Source: an uncultured Gemmiger sp. (GTDB lineage Bacteria > Bacillota > Clostridia > Oscillospirales > Ruminococcaceae). Taken from it: a stretch of 45,951 nucleotides of DNA. Position 1 is the first letter of the stretch, and every line of letters begins with the position of its first letter. Position numbers and translations under genes: made by a program. Below are positions 16,087 through 23,149 of the stretch, piece after piece. The DNA lies in NCBI GenBank assembly GCA_944388165.1, contig CALXHS010000128.1, forward strand, positions 1 through 45,951, in the 5' to 3' direction. A model generated the notes under the pieces. That model made no database searches, was not told where the DNA came from, and saw nothing but the letters and a program-made list of their open reading frames with translations.

Positions 16087-16479
16087 TCAGAAGGGATGGA
16101 AATTGCGGGTCACATTGCGGATGACCGGCAAAGGTTCGGTTTTGCGGCGCAGAGCGGTGACCAGCCCGATGATGGACATGACCTCCACCAGCAGCCCGCA
16201 GCCGAAGGCAAATTCATAGCAGTAGGGCACAAAGCCGATGATGGCGAACACCACCACCATGGTCAGCAGCACCAGCCCCTGGTTCAGATGGAACCGCACG
16301 AAATCGTGCTTGCGCCAGCGGCTGCAGGCGGGAATGAGAATGAGGATATTCAGATAACACAAAGCGCCCATCCAGCGGGCGGCGGCGGGCACTTCCGGTT
16401 CTTTGGGTGCCTGGGGCGCGGGCTGGGGCTTGGGTGCGGCGGCACGGGCGGCCTGTTTGCGTTTGGCGCGGCTGCTCAT
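16087..16479 (-). CDS. Small DUF4870/Tic20-like membrane protein
   Basis: The 130-residue protein begins with a basic Ala/Pro/Lys-rich cytoplasmic tail (residues 1-33), then has helices around ARWMGALCYLNILILIP, GLVLLTMVVVFAIIGFVP and CGLLVEVMSIIGLVTAL. The HDFVRFHLNQGLVLL segment between the first two helices is the hallmark of DUF4870/Tic20-like proteins, in which a conserved FHxxQ follows helix one. The function of bacterial members is unknown. Its ATG overlaps the stop of the esterase gene by 4 nt (16476-16479), so the two are translationally coupled. Confidence 0.75.
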   Translation of the reverse strand: MSSRAKRKQAARAAAPKPQPAPQAPKEPEVPAAARWMGALCYLNILILIPACSRWRKHDFVRFHLNQGLVLLTMVVVFAIIGFVPYCYEFAFGCGLLVEVMSIIGLVTALRRKTEPLPVIRNVTRNFHPF

Positions 16480-17246
16480 TTTGTTTCCTCCCCGTATGGT
16501 TCACCGAACAGTATCTGCATATACAGGGGCACCTGCTCCGCCCAGGAGGCTTCGCAGTGGGCGCCGCCCATCTGCAGGTACGGGTACACCGACGCCCCGG
16601 CTTTCTGCAAAGCCCGGGTGGCGATGAGGGCGTTCTCGGTATACTGGGCCAGGCCGTGCTGGCCTTTGGCTTCCTTTTCGCCCCAGCTGAAGAAGATGTT
16701 GGTATAGCCCCGCAGCTTGGCTTTTTTCAGGTCGGCCATCAGGGGATCCATGCACAGCCGCACCGAGGGGGACAAACATCCCGCCTTGGAAAAGACGTCG
16801 TTGCGGGCGGTGACGGCGTACAGGCTCATCAGCCCGCCCATGCTGCTGCCCGCAATGGCGGTGTTGGCGCGGCCGGGCAGGGTGGGCCAGGTCTTGTCCA
16901 CAAAGGTTTTGAACTCGCCGCACAGCCAGTCCAGATACACCTTGCCGGTGCCGTGGATGCCGTCAAACCAGTCGCTGTCGTAAGGGCAGTATTCCTCCAG
17001 CCGCTTGTTGCCTTCGTGGTTGCACTCCACACCCACCACAATGTAGTCGGGGTGGGCGTCATAATACTCTTTCAGCCCCCAGCAGGTGCCGTAGGTGGCG
17101 GTCTCGTTGAAGAAGAGGTTGTGACCGTCGAACATGTAGATGACCGGGTAACGCTTGCCGGAGGTCTTCCAGTTTTCCGGCAGATGGATGAACACCCGGC
17201 GGTCCAGCCCGTAAGGGGTGATGCGGGTGGTAAAAGTTTCGATCAT
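16476..17246 (-). CDS. Alpha/beta-hydrolase esterase (esterase D / Fes-like)
   Basis: From the chosen start this is a 256-residue serine hydrolase of the PF00756 esterase type. It has VFIHLPENW, YPVIYMFDGHNLFF, the elbow AGSSMGGLMSLYA (Ser near residue 117), FFSWGEKEAKG supplying the late acid region, and MGGAHCEASWAEQVP supplying the catalytic His. No signal peptide is present. Possible substrates include carbohydrate acetyl or feruloyl esters, S-formylglutathione-like esters or siderophore esters; the locus does not choose. The ATG at 17246 sits 12 bp after AAGGAG; an in-frame ATG at 17270 precedes that site. It shares a divergent promoter region with the PTS gene. Confidence 0.82.
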   Translation of the reverse strand: MIETFTTRITPYGLDRRVFIHLPENWKTSGKRYPVIYMFDGHNLFFNETATYGTCWGLKEYYDAHPDYIVVGVECNHEGNKRLEEYCPYDSDWFDGIHGTGKVYLDWLCGEFKTFVDKTWPTLPGRANTAIAGSSMGGLMSLYAVTARNDVFSKAGCLSPSVRLCMDPLMADLKKAKLRGYTNIFFSWGEKEAKGQHGLAQYTENALIATRALQKAGASVYPYLQMGGAHCEASWAEQVPLYMQILFGEPYGEETK

Positions 17247-17285
17247 AGAAAGGTCATGCTCCTTATCCATTGGGTTCCGTGTTTT

Positions 17286-17349
17286 ATTGTACCCCAACCG
17301 CCGGTTTTTCGCAAGGTGCTTGCAATGGGGCAAGGGCCCGTGATACAAT
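17286..17349. promoter_or_regulatory. Divergent promoters between the esterase and PTS IIC genes
   Basis: Minus strand: TTGCGA (17314-17309), 17-bp spacer, TACAAT (17291-17286). Plus strand: TTGCAA (17320-17325), 18-bp spacer, TACAAT (17344-17349). The two -35 boxes are only 5 bp apart, so one regulator could affect both. No clear palindrome is seen. Confidence 0.65.
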
Positions 17350-17403
17350 TCTTTCAACCTTTTCGGTTTTGGTGGAATCGTGCAAAAAACAGGAGGGATT
17401 TTT

Positions 17404-18462
17404 GTGGCAAGTATCAAGGAATTCTGCAAACGCAAGGATGTCATTTTCTCCGCCCATCGCTACGGCGTCGACGCCATGGGCGCCATGGCCCAGGGGCTGT
17501 TTGCCAGCCTGCTCATCGGCACCATCATCAAGACCCTGGGCGAGCAGGCGGGCATCCCCTTTCTGGTGGATGCAGGCACCTACGCCACGGCGGTGGCAGG
17601 CCCGGCCATGGCGGCTTCCATCGGCTATGCCCTGAAAGCTCCCCAGCTGGTTCTGTTCAGCCTTATTGCCGTGGGCGGGGCGGCCAACACCCTGGGCGGA
17701 GCGGGCGGCCCCCTGGCCGTCTACCTCATCGCCATCGTGGCGGCGGAACTGGGCAAGCTGGTAAGCAAGGAGACCCGCATCGACATTCTGGTGACCCCGG
17801 CGGTGACCATTCTGGCGGGCGTGGGGCTTTCGGTGCTGTTTGCCCCGGCCATCGGGGCGACGGCCTCGGCGGTGGGCAGCGTCATCATGTGGGCCACCGA
17901 ACTGCAACCCCTGCTCATGGGCATCATCGTATCGGTGCTGGTGGGCGTGGCCCTGACCTTGCCCATCTCCTCGGCGGCTATCTGCGCCGCTTTGAGCCTG
18001 ACCGGCCTGGCGGGCGGCGCCGCTGTGGCGGGCTGCTGCGCCCAGATGGTGGGCTTTGCGGTGATGAGCTGGAAGGAAAACGGCGTGGGCGGTCTGGTGA
18101 GCCAGGGTCTGGGCACCAGCATGCTGCAGATGCCCAACATCCTGCGCAATCCCCGCATCTGGATCCCTCCCACGGTGGCTTCGGCCATCACCGGGCCTTT
18201 GGCCACCTGCCTGTTCCGGCTGGAACAGAACGGTCCCGCCGTTTCCAGCGGCATGGGCACCTGCGGCATGGTGGGGCCCATCGGGGTGTACACCGGCTGG
18301 GTGGCCGACGCCGCCGCGGGCCTGCGCCCGGCGATCTCCGCCTTTGACTGGGCGGGGCTGGCGCTCATCTGTATCATCCTGCCCGCCGTGCTGACCCCGC
18401 TCATCGCCTGGCCTCTGCGCAAGGCGGGCTGGATCAAAGACGGCGATCTGACCCTTTCCTGA
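17404..18462 (+). CDS. PTS_EIIC_2-type transporter protein (orphan IIC)
   Basis: The 352-residue, strongly hydrophobic protein has about nine membrane segments. It has the small-residue-rich repeats typical of the PTS_EIIC_2 family (for example AVGGAANTLGGAGGPLAVYL and SGMGTCGMVGPIGVYTGW), with the conserved RYGVDAMGAMAQGLFASLL start. Despite the family name, members are often encoded without IIA or IIB partners, and none is present here, so phosphotransfer-coupled sugar transport is not established. The GTG at 17404 is chosen because AGGAGGG at 17391-17397 is ideally spaced; an upstream in-frame GTG at 17380 precedes that site. It is a single-gene unit ending in a strong terminator. Confidence 0.85.
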   Translation: MASIKEFCKRKDVIFSAHRYGVDAMGAMAQGLFASLLIGTIIKTLGEQAGIPFLVDAGTYATAVAGPAMAASIGYALKAPQLVLFSLIAVGGAANTLGGAGGPLAVYLIAIVAAELGKLVSKETRIDILVTPAVTILAGVGLSVLFAPAIGATASAVGSVIMWATELQPLLMGIIVSVLVGVALTLPISSAAICAALSLTGLAGGAAVAGCCAQMVGFAVMSWKENGVGGLVSQGLGTSMLQMPNILRNPRIWIPPTVASAITGPLATCLFRLEQNGPAVSSGMGTCGMVGPIGVYTGWVADAAAGLRPAISAFDWAGLALICIILPAVLTPLIAWPLRKAGWIKDGDLTLS

Positions 18463-18483
18463 GATAGACAATACATATAACAG

Positions 18484-18521
18484 CAGCCCCGGCGGCCTTA
18501 CGGCCTGCCGGGGCTGTTTTT
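18484..18521 (+). terminator. Terminator of the PTS IIC gene
   Basis: CAGCCCCGGCGGCC (18484-18497) pairs with GGCCTGCCGGGGCTG (18502-18516) with one bulge and a 4-nt loop, followed by TTTTT. Confidence 0.92.
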
Positions 18522-18581
18522 GTTTGTATGCACACCTTTCCCCCGCCCCGCGTATGGTGAGGGCAAGGAGGCGATGGTCCC

Positions 18582-19322
18582 ATGAGACTTTCCGACGGTA
18601 CCGTGCTGTTCAGCTGGCCTTTGGCCCAGCACACCCTGACAGCCGGATATTACTACAACGACGGCAGCTATCACGGCGCGATCGATATGCGGGCGGCCAC
18701 CGGCACCCCGGTCTATGCCGCCGAGGACGGCACGGTGGACTGGACCCAGGTATGGGACGGGCGCACCAAGACCGGCAACCAGAGTTACGGCACGGCGCTG
18801 CGCATCCGCCACGCCGACGCCCGGGGCAAGACCTTGCAGACCCGCTACGCCCATCTTTCCAGCCTGGCGGCGGCGGCGGGAGCCAACGTGCGGGGCGGCC
18901 AGCTCATCGGCTATTCGGGGGTGACGGGCAACATCACCGGCCCCCACCTGCACTTTGAGGTGATCTGGGACGGCGTGCGCCGCAACCCGCTGGTGTGGCT
19001 GGACGGGGATTTCAACACTGCATCCTCCGCCGTGTACACCTACGGTCCCGGGGAAGGCCCGGTGCAGCGGCCCAACTTCCCCGCCGGGGCCATGCAGAAA
19101 CTGGTCATCGGGCCGGTGTCCGCCGGGGATTCGGAGATCTTCCGCAAATTTGCCGACTGGCTGGGAGTGCCCGACCTCTTCCGCCTGGAAACCTACGACA
19201 ACGGCACCCGGGTGGTGGTGCTGGGGCCTGTTTCCGCCGGGGACGCCCAGATGGCCTATCTGCTGGCGGATTTTCTGGGGCTGGTGGAACAGGGGCTCTT
19301 CCGCAGCGAAGCGGAAAGCTGA
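18582..19322 (+). CDS. LytM (M23) peptidase-like protein without signal peptide, with a duplicated C-terminal motif
   Basis: The 246-residue protein starts directly with the M23 domain. HGAIDM gives the His/Asp zinc ligands, YAHLSSLAAAAG the usual spacer, and GPHLHFEVI the HxH. It has no hydrophobic N-terminus, unlike normal cell-wall endopeptidases. After the domain come two related blocks: VIGPVSAGDSEIFRKFADWL (about residues 174-193) and VLGPVSAGDAQMAYLLADFL (about 208-227), each followed by an FR dipeptide. These could form a small SPOR-like or wall-binding fold, but I do not recognise the family. AAGGAGG at 18565-18571 sets the start. Lytic enzymes released by holin-like routes or by lysis lack signal peptides, so that is one option. 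Confidence 0.8.
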   Translation: MRLSDGTVLFSWPLAQHTLTAGYYYNDGSYHGAIDMRAATGTPVYAAEDGTVDWTQVWDGRTKTGNQSYGTALRIRHADARGKTLQTRYAHLSSLAAAAGANVRGGQLIGYSGVTGNITGPHLHFEVIWDGVRRNPLVWLDGDFNTASSAVYTYGPGEGPVQRPNFPAGAMQKLVIGPVSAGDSEIFRKFADWLGVPDLFRLETYDNGTRVVVLGPVSAGDAQMAYLLADFLGLVEQGLFRSEAES

Positions 19323-19323
19323 A

Positions 19324-19722
19324 TCAGCCTTTCAGGCTTTCCCGCAGGGCCAGGACCTTTTCCTCGATCACGGCGATGACCTTGCGGAATTCCTCGTCGC
19401 TCTTGCCGGTGGGGTCTTCCAAACCCCAGTCCTCCCGCCGTTTGCAGGGCAGGGCCGGGCACTGGACGTTGCAGCCCATGGTGATGAGCACATCCACCGG
19501 GGGCAGTTTGTCCAGGGTCTTGCTGTACTGGTCTTTCATGTCGATGCCGTAGATCTCCTTCATCAGGCGCACGGCGTCGGGGTTGATGCGGGGCACCGTC
19601 TCGGTGCCGGCGGAACAGCTGGTGAACACATCGGCAGCCAGGTACCGCCCTAGGGCTTCAGCCATCTGGCTGCGGCAGGAATTGTGCACGCAGACAAAGG
19701 CCACCACAGGCTTTTTGTCCAT
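19324..19722 (-). CDS. arsC: Arsenate reductase, thioredoxin-coupled low-molecular-weight phosphatase type
   Basis: The 132-residue protein has the P-loop CVHNSCRSQ (CX5R, Cys near residue 10) and the downstream pair in GCNVQCPALPC that corresponds to the Cys82/Cys89 shuttle of Staphylococcus-type ArsC. It reduces arsenate to arsenite and is regenerated by thioredoxin; the next gene upstream encodes a thioredoxin-fold protein. The start MDKKPVVAFV at 19722 is favoured because the P-loop must be within about ten residues of it. It lies 1 bp after the upstream stop. It is the last gene of the minus-strand ars-type operon, and its stop codon lies 1 bp from the stop of the convergent LytM gene. 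Confidence 0.92.
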   Translation of the reverse strand: MDKKPVVAFVCVHNSCRSQMAEALGRYLAADVFTSCSAGTETVPRINPDAVRLMKEIYGIDMKDQYSKTLDKLPPVDVLITMGCNVQCPALPCKRREDWGLEDPTGKSDEEFRKVIAVIEEKVLALRESLKG

Positions 19723-19723
19723 C

Positions 19724-20053
19724 TCAGCCCCTCGCTTTCTGCAGCAGTTCCCTGGCCTTGGCCACATTCAGCACCTGCCCGGCGCTGAGGACCTTGCCGT
19801 CCACCACCAGGGCGGGGGTGGTCAGCACGCCGTAGGCGGCGATCTGGGCAAAGTCGGTCACGTGGCCCACTTCTTCCCGGATGTTCAGTTCTTCCATGGC
19901 GGTACGCACCGACTGTTCCAGCGCCCGGCAGTTGGCGCAGCCGCCGCCCAGGATCAGAATGGCGGCGCCGGGGTTGTCCGCCGGGGTGGTGCAGCCGGAG
20001 TTGCAGCCGCAGGAAGAGGGTTCGGATTTTTTCTTACCAAACAGAAAAACCAT
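19724..20053 (-). CDS. Redox-active disulfide (thioredoxin-like) protein
   Basis: The 109-residue protein belongs to the small redox-active disulfide protein 2 type. An N-terminal extension SSCGCNSGC is followed by a thioredoxin fold with active site GGGCANCRALEQ (CxxC) and the cis-proline region GVLTTPALVVDGKVLSAG. The extra cysteine cluster (CGCNSGC) could bind a soft metal or arsenite. Members usually accompany ArsR-controlled permeases and may reduce ArsC or handle metalloid thiol chemistry. It lies between the permease (22 bp) and arsC (1 bp). Confidence 0.88.
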   Translation of the reverse strand: MVFLFGKKKSEPSSCGCNSGCTTPADNPGAAILILGGGCANCRALEQSVRTAMEELNIREEVGHVTDFAQIAAYGVLTTPALVVDGKVLSAGQVLNVAKARELLQKARG

Positions 20054-20075
20054 GATGTTTTTCCTCCTTGTAATA

Positions 20076-21080
20076 TTACACTAAAAATGTCTGAAACGTA
20101 TTAAAGAAATATCCCACCAGGATGATGCCCACCACGCAGATGCCCACAAACACCGCCAGCAGTTTGGGTTTGACCGCCTTGCGCAGCATGATGAGGGAGG
20201 GCAGAGACAGGGTGGTGACCGCCATCATAAAGGAGAGCACGGTGCCCAGCTGGGCCCCTTTGCCCAACAGGGCTTCGGCCACCGGGATAGTGCCGAAGAT
20301 ATCGGCGTACATGGGCACGCCCACCAGCACCGCCAGCACCACGCCCAGGGGGTTGCGGCTGCCCAGCAGGCCGGTGACCCAGCTTTCGGGGATCCAGTTG
20401 TGGATGAGGGCCCCCACCCCCACACCGATGAGGATGTAGGGGAAGACCTTGCGCAGAGTGCCCGCCGCCTGGTTCCGGGCGTAGAGCAGGCGGTCCCGCA
20501 CCCGCAGCCGGGGCAGGTCCAGTTCCGCCGGGCGGGCAGCGGCCCGGACAAAGTCCTCCACCTGGTCTTCCGGCTGGAGTTTTTCGATGATGGAACCGCC
20601 CACCACCGCAATGACCAGCCCCAGCACCACATACACCACAGCCACCTTGGTGCCGAAGATGCTCATAAGCAGCACCAGGCTGCCCAGGTCCACCATGGGG
20701 GAGGAGATGAGGAAGGAGAAGGTGACCCCCAAAGGCAGCCCCGCCCCGGTGAACCCGATGAACAGCGGGATGGAGGAGCAGGAGCAGAAGGGGGTGACGG
20801 TGCCCAGCAGAGCGGCGACCAGATTGGCCGTCAGGCCGTGCCAGCGGCCCAGGATGCGGCGGCTCCGCTCCGGGGGAAAGTAACTCTGGATGTAGGAGAT
20901 CACAAAGATCAGCACGCAGAGCAGCACCGTGATCTTGATGACGTCATACAGAAAGAACTGCAAACTGCCTCCCAGACGGGTGGACACATCCACCCCCAGG
21001 GCGGTCAGTCCGCCGCCGATGAGACGGTTGAGCCACTGCATGCCCAGCAGCTCGTTTTGGATCCATTGCCAGATGGCCAT
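20076..21080 (-). CDS. YraQ/ArsP-type (DUF318) permease
   Basis: The 334-residue membrane protein has about eight helices in two related halves. The first half carries the signature TPFCSCSSIPLFIGFTGAGLP, whose CSC motif is conserved in DUF318/ArsP-type permeases. The second has VGVPMYADIFGTIPVAEAL. ArsP members export organoarsenicals; the broader family is uncharacterised. The ArsR, thioredoxin and ArsC context makes arsenite or organoarsenical efflux likely. The start at 21080 is set by AAGGAGG at 21089-21095. A hairpin-terminator lies between arsR and this gene, and an ArsR-like box lies upstream of it, so its expression may be set separately. Confidence 0.88.
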   Translation of the reverse strand: MAIWQWIQNELLGMQWLNRLIGGGLTALGVDVSTRLGGSLQFFLYDVIKITVLLCVLIFVISYIQSYFPPERSRRILGRWHGLTANLVAALLGTVTPFCSCSSIPLFIGFTGAGLPLGVTFSFLISSPMVDLGSLVLLMSIFGTKVAVVYVVLGLVIAVVGGSIIEKLQPEDQVEDFVRAAARPAELDLPRLRVRDRLLYARNQAAGTLRKVFPYILIGVGVGALIHNWIPESWVTGLLGSRNPLGVVLAVLVGVPMYADIFGTIPVAEALLGKGAQLGTVLSFMMAVTTLSLPSLIMLRKAVKPKLLAVFVGICVVGIILVGYFFNTFQTFLV

Positions 21081-21116
21081 GATAAGGTTCCTCCTTGTGT
21101 TGCATGGCAAAGCCAC

Positions 21117-21136
21117 ACATAAAAGTTTTTTGATGT
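21117..21136. promoter_or_regulatory. Second ArsR-type box, upstream of the permease gene
   Basis: On the minus strand the site reads ACATCAAAAAACTTTTATGT, an imperfect palindrome. It matches the site at 21517-21536 (plus strand ACATCAAAATTTCTTTATGC) at 15 of 20 positions. It lies 37 bp before the permease start, after the intergenic terminator. A convincing promoter here was not found. Confidence 0.6.
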
Positions 21137-21146
21137 ATCATCCCGC

Positions 21147-21171
21147 AAAAAAGCGCCGCGTGGCACGGCGC
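21147..21171 (-). terminator. Intergenic terminator between arsR and the permease
   Basis: Minus strand GCGCCG (21171-21166) / CGGCGC (21158-21153) with a 7-nt loop, followed by TTTTTT (21152-21147). The stem is short, so partial read-through is likely. That would lower downstream expression relative to arsR. Confidence 0.65.
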
Positions 21172-21177
21172 ATCTGC

Positions 21178-21498
21178 TCAGCGGCCGCAGGAACAGCCGC
21201 CGGAATCTTCTTCTTCGGTGTTGGGGCGGGTGAGTTCCGCCAGCAGGTCCAGCGCCCGCTGCCGCCCGGTTTCGCTCAGGCGGTAGTGGGTCCACTTGCC
21301 CACCTGGGAGCTTTCCACCAGGCCGGACTCGCACAGGATCTTCATATGGTAGGAAAGCCCCGGCTGGGTCAGGTCCAAGGGTTCCTGCAAGACGCAGGCG
21401 CACTTTTCCCCGCTGCGCAGCTGCTGCAGAATGGCCAGCCGCTTGGGGTCGCACAGCGCCTTGAACACCTTGGCTTGGGCCTGAAAATCCTGCTGCAT
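21178..21498 (-). CDS. arsR: ArsR-family repressor of the permease/arsC operon
   Basis: The 106-residue winged-helix protein starts with the helix KVFKALCDPKRLAILQQLRS and carries the metalloid motif GEKCACVL (CxC in alpha-3), the recognition helix TQPGLSYHMKILCESGLV and wing GKWTHYRL. A C-terminal GGCSCGR adds two further cysteines that may complete an As(III) or Sb(III) site. It should repress its own promoter and, from a second similar box, the permease gene. It is the first gene of the operon and is preceded by a consensus promoter overlapped by the operator. Confidence 0.9.
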   Translation of the reverse strand: MQQDFQAQAKVFKALCDPKRLAILQQLRSGEKCACVLQEPLDLTQPGLSYHMKILCESGLVESSQVGKWTHYRLSETGRQRALDLLAELTRPNTEEEDSGGCSCGR

Positions 21499-21516
21499 CC
21501 CGGTGCCCTCCTTTTC

Positions 21517-21568
21517 ACATCAAAATTTCTTTATGCGTTATCATACGCCCTCTTCCCCGTTCTGTCAA
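21517..21568 (-). promoter_or_regulatory. Promoter and operator of the ars-type operon
   Basis: Minus strand TTGACA (21568-21563), 17-bp spacer, TATGAT (21545-21540) is a near-consensus promoter. The box ACATCAAAATTTCTTTATGC (plus-strand reading, 21517-21536) covers the expected start of transcription, a typical repressor position. Confidence 0.75.
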
Positions 21569-21580
21569 GCCCTCGCACAC

Positions 21581-21614
21581 AAAAAAAACGGCCGCCGCCT
21601 TGTGAGCGGGGCCG
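21581..21614 (-). terminator. Terminator of the maltodextrin operon, after malQ
   Basis: Minus strand CGGCCCCGC pairs with GCGGCGGCCG (one bulge) within 21589-21614, followed by eight T (21588-21581). Confidence 0.85.
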
Positions 21615-21628
21615 GTGTGGGGAAATCT

Positions 21629-23107
21629 TCAGTTCAGCCGTCCGTACAGTTCCATGTGGTGGCGGACTTTCTGGGCCAAGGCGTCGTCAAAAACGCCGGG
21701 CAGCGCCCGCCAGCACCAGTTGGTGCCCAGGGTGGAGGGCACGTTCATCCGGGCTTCGTGGCCAAGGCCCAGCAGGTCCTGGGCCTGCACCACCGCCAGG
21801 TCGGCCACACTGGCCCAGGCAGAGCGCATCATGCCCCAGTGGTAGCCTTCCTCCCGGGTTAGTTTGAGGTAATCCACCGCCCGCAGGGTATCGGCTTCGG
21901 GGGCGGTGTCGAACCAGCCGTTCACCGGTTCGTTGTCGTGGGTGCCGGTGTAGACCACGCAGTGCCGGGTGTAGGTGTGGGGCAGATAGTCGCCCCCGTC
22001 CCGGCTGTCGAAGGCAAATTCCAGCACCTTCATGCCGGGATAACCGCTTTCTTTCAGCAAGGCACGCACATCGTCGGTGAGGAAGCCCAGGTCCTCGGCA
22101 ATGATGGCCTGCTTGCCCAGGGCTCTTTCCACCGCCCGGAACAGTTCAATGCCCGGCCCGGTGCGCCAGCGCCCGTTGCAGGCGTCGGTGCTGCCGTAGG
22201 GAATGGCGTAGTACCCCGCAAAACCGCGGAAATGGTCGATGCGCAGCACGTCATAGGTATTGCACAGCACCCGGATGCGCCGCACCCACCAGGCATAGCC
22301 GTCCTGCGCCATGGCGTCCCAGTTGTACAGGGGGTTGCCCCACAGCTGGCCGGTGGCGGAAAAACCATCCGGCGGGCAGCCCGCCACCTCGGTGGGCAGC
22401 AGGTCCTCCCCCAGCTGGAAGGCTTCCGGCGCGGACCAGACGTCCACGCTGTCGGCGGAAACGTAGATGGGCAGGTCCCCGATGATGAGAACGCCCCGGT
22501 CGTTGGCATACTGTTTCAGCGCCCGCCACTGGGCAAAAAAGAGATACTGCACCGCCTGCCAGAAGCCGATGGCCCCGGCACAGCGGGCGCGGGCGGCGTC
22601 CAGGGCGGCGGTGTCACGGCGGCGCAGTTCCGGTTCCCATTCGGTCCAGGCCCGGCCGTCGTGTTCGTCTTTCAGAGCCATGAACAGGGCGTAGTCCGGC
22701 AGCCAGAAGGCATTTTCCTCGCAGAAAGCCCCGTAGGCCGGGGGCGGGTCCTGCAGCAGCCGGTCGCAGGCTTTGCGCAGCACATCCCACCGTTTGCGGT
22801 AAAGAGCGCCGTAGTTCACCCGGTCGGGTGTGGATTCCCAGTCGATGGTCTCGTATTCCTCCCGCCGCAGCAGGCCCTGGGATTCCAGCAGGTCCAGGTC
22901 GATGAGGTAGGGATTGCCCGCAAAGGTGGAAAAGGACTGATAGGGGCTGTCCCCGTAGCTGGTGGGGCAGATGGGCAGGATCTGCCAGTATCTCTGCCCC
23001 GCCGCATGGAGAAAATCAACAAATTCCCGCGCTGCGGCCCCCATGGTCCCGATACCGTGGGGGGAAGGCAGGCTGGAAATGTGCATCAGCACACCGCTGG
23101 CACGCAT
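21629..23107 (-). CDS. malQ: 4-alpha-glucanotransferase (amylomaltase), GH77
   Basis: The 492-residue enzyme is of normal bacterial length. It has SSLPSPHGIGTMG and WQILPICPTSYGDSPYQS at the N-terminus, the IIGDLPIYVSADSVDVW segment, the nucleophile motif VLRIDHFRGFAGYYAIP (Asp near residue 288), the acid/base IIAEDLGFLTDDV (Glu near residue 335) and YTGTHDNEPVNGW. It transfers alpha-1,4-glucan segments between imported maltodextrins and releases glucose. It is the last gene of the minus-strand operon behind the LacI regulator and ABC importer, which fits cytoplasmic maltodextrin use. An AAGGGAGGAA site precedes the ATG. Confidence 0.95.
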   Translation of the reverse strand: MRASGVLMHISSLPSPHGIGTMGAAAREFVDFLHAAGQRYWQILPICPTSYGDSPYQSFSTFAGNPYLIDLDLLESQGLLRREEYETIDWESTPDRVNYGALYRKRWDVLRKACDRLLQDPPPAYGAFCEENAFWLPDYALFMALKDEHDGRAWTEWEPELRRRDTAALDAARARCAGAIGFWQAVQYLFFAQWRALKQYANDRGVLIIGDLPIYVSADSVDVWSAPEAFQLGEDLLPTEVAGCPPDGFSATGQLWGNPLYNWDAMAQDGYAWWVRRIRVLCNTYDVLRIDHFRGFAGYYAIPYGSTDACNGRWRTGPGIELFRAVERALGKQAIIAEDLGFLTDDVRALLKESGYPGMKVLEFAFDSRDGGDYLPHTYTRHCVVYTGTHDNEPVNGWFDTAPEADTLRAVDYLKLTREEGYHWGMMRSAWASVADLAVVQAQDLLGLGHEARMNVPSTLGTNWCWRALPGVFDDALAQKVRHHMELYGRLN

Positions 23108-23149
23108 GAGGTATTTCCTCCCTTACACAAAATTCTTCACACAAAAGGT

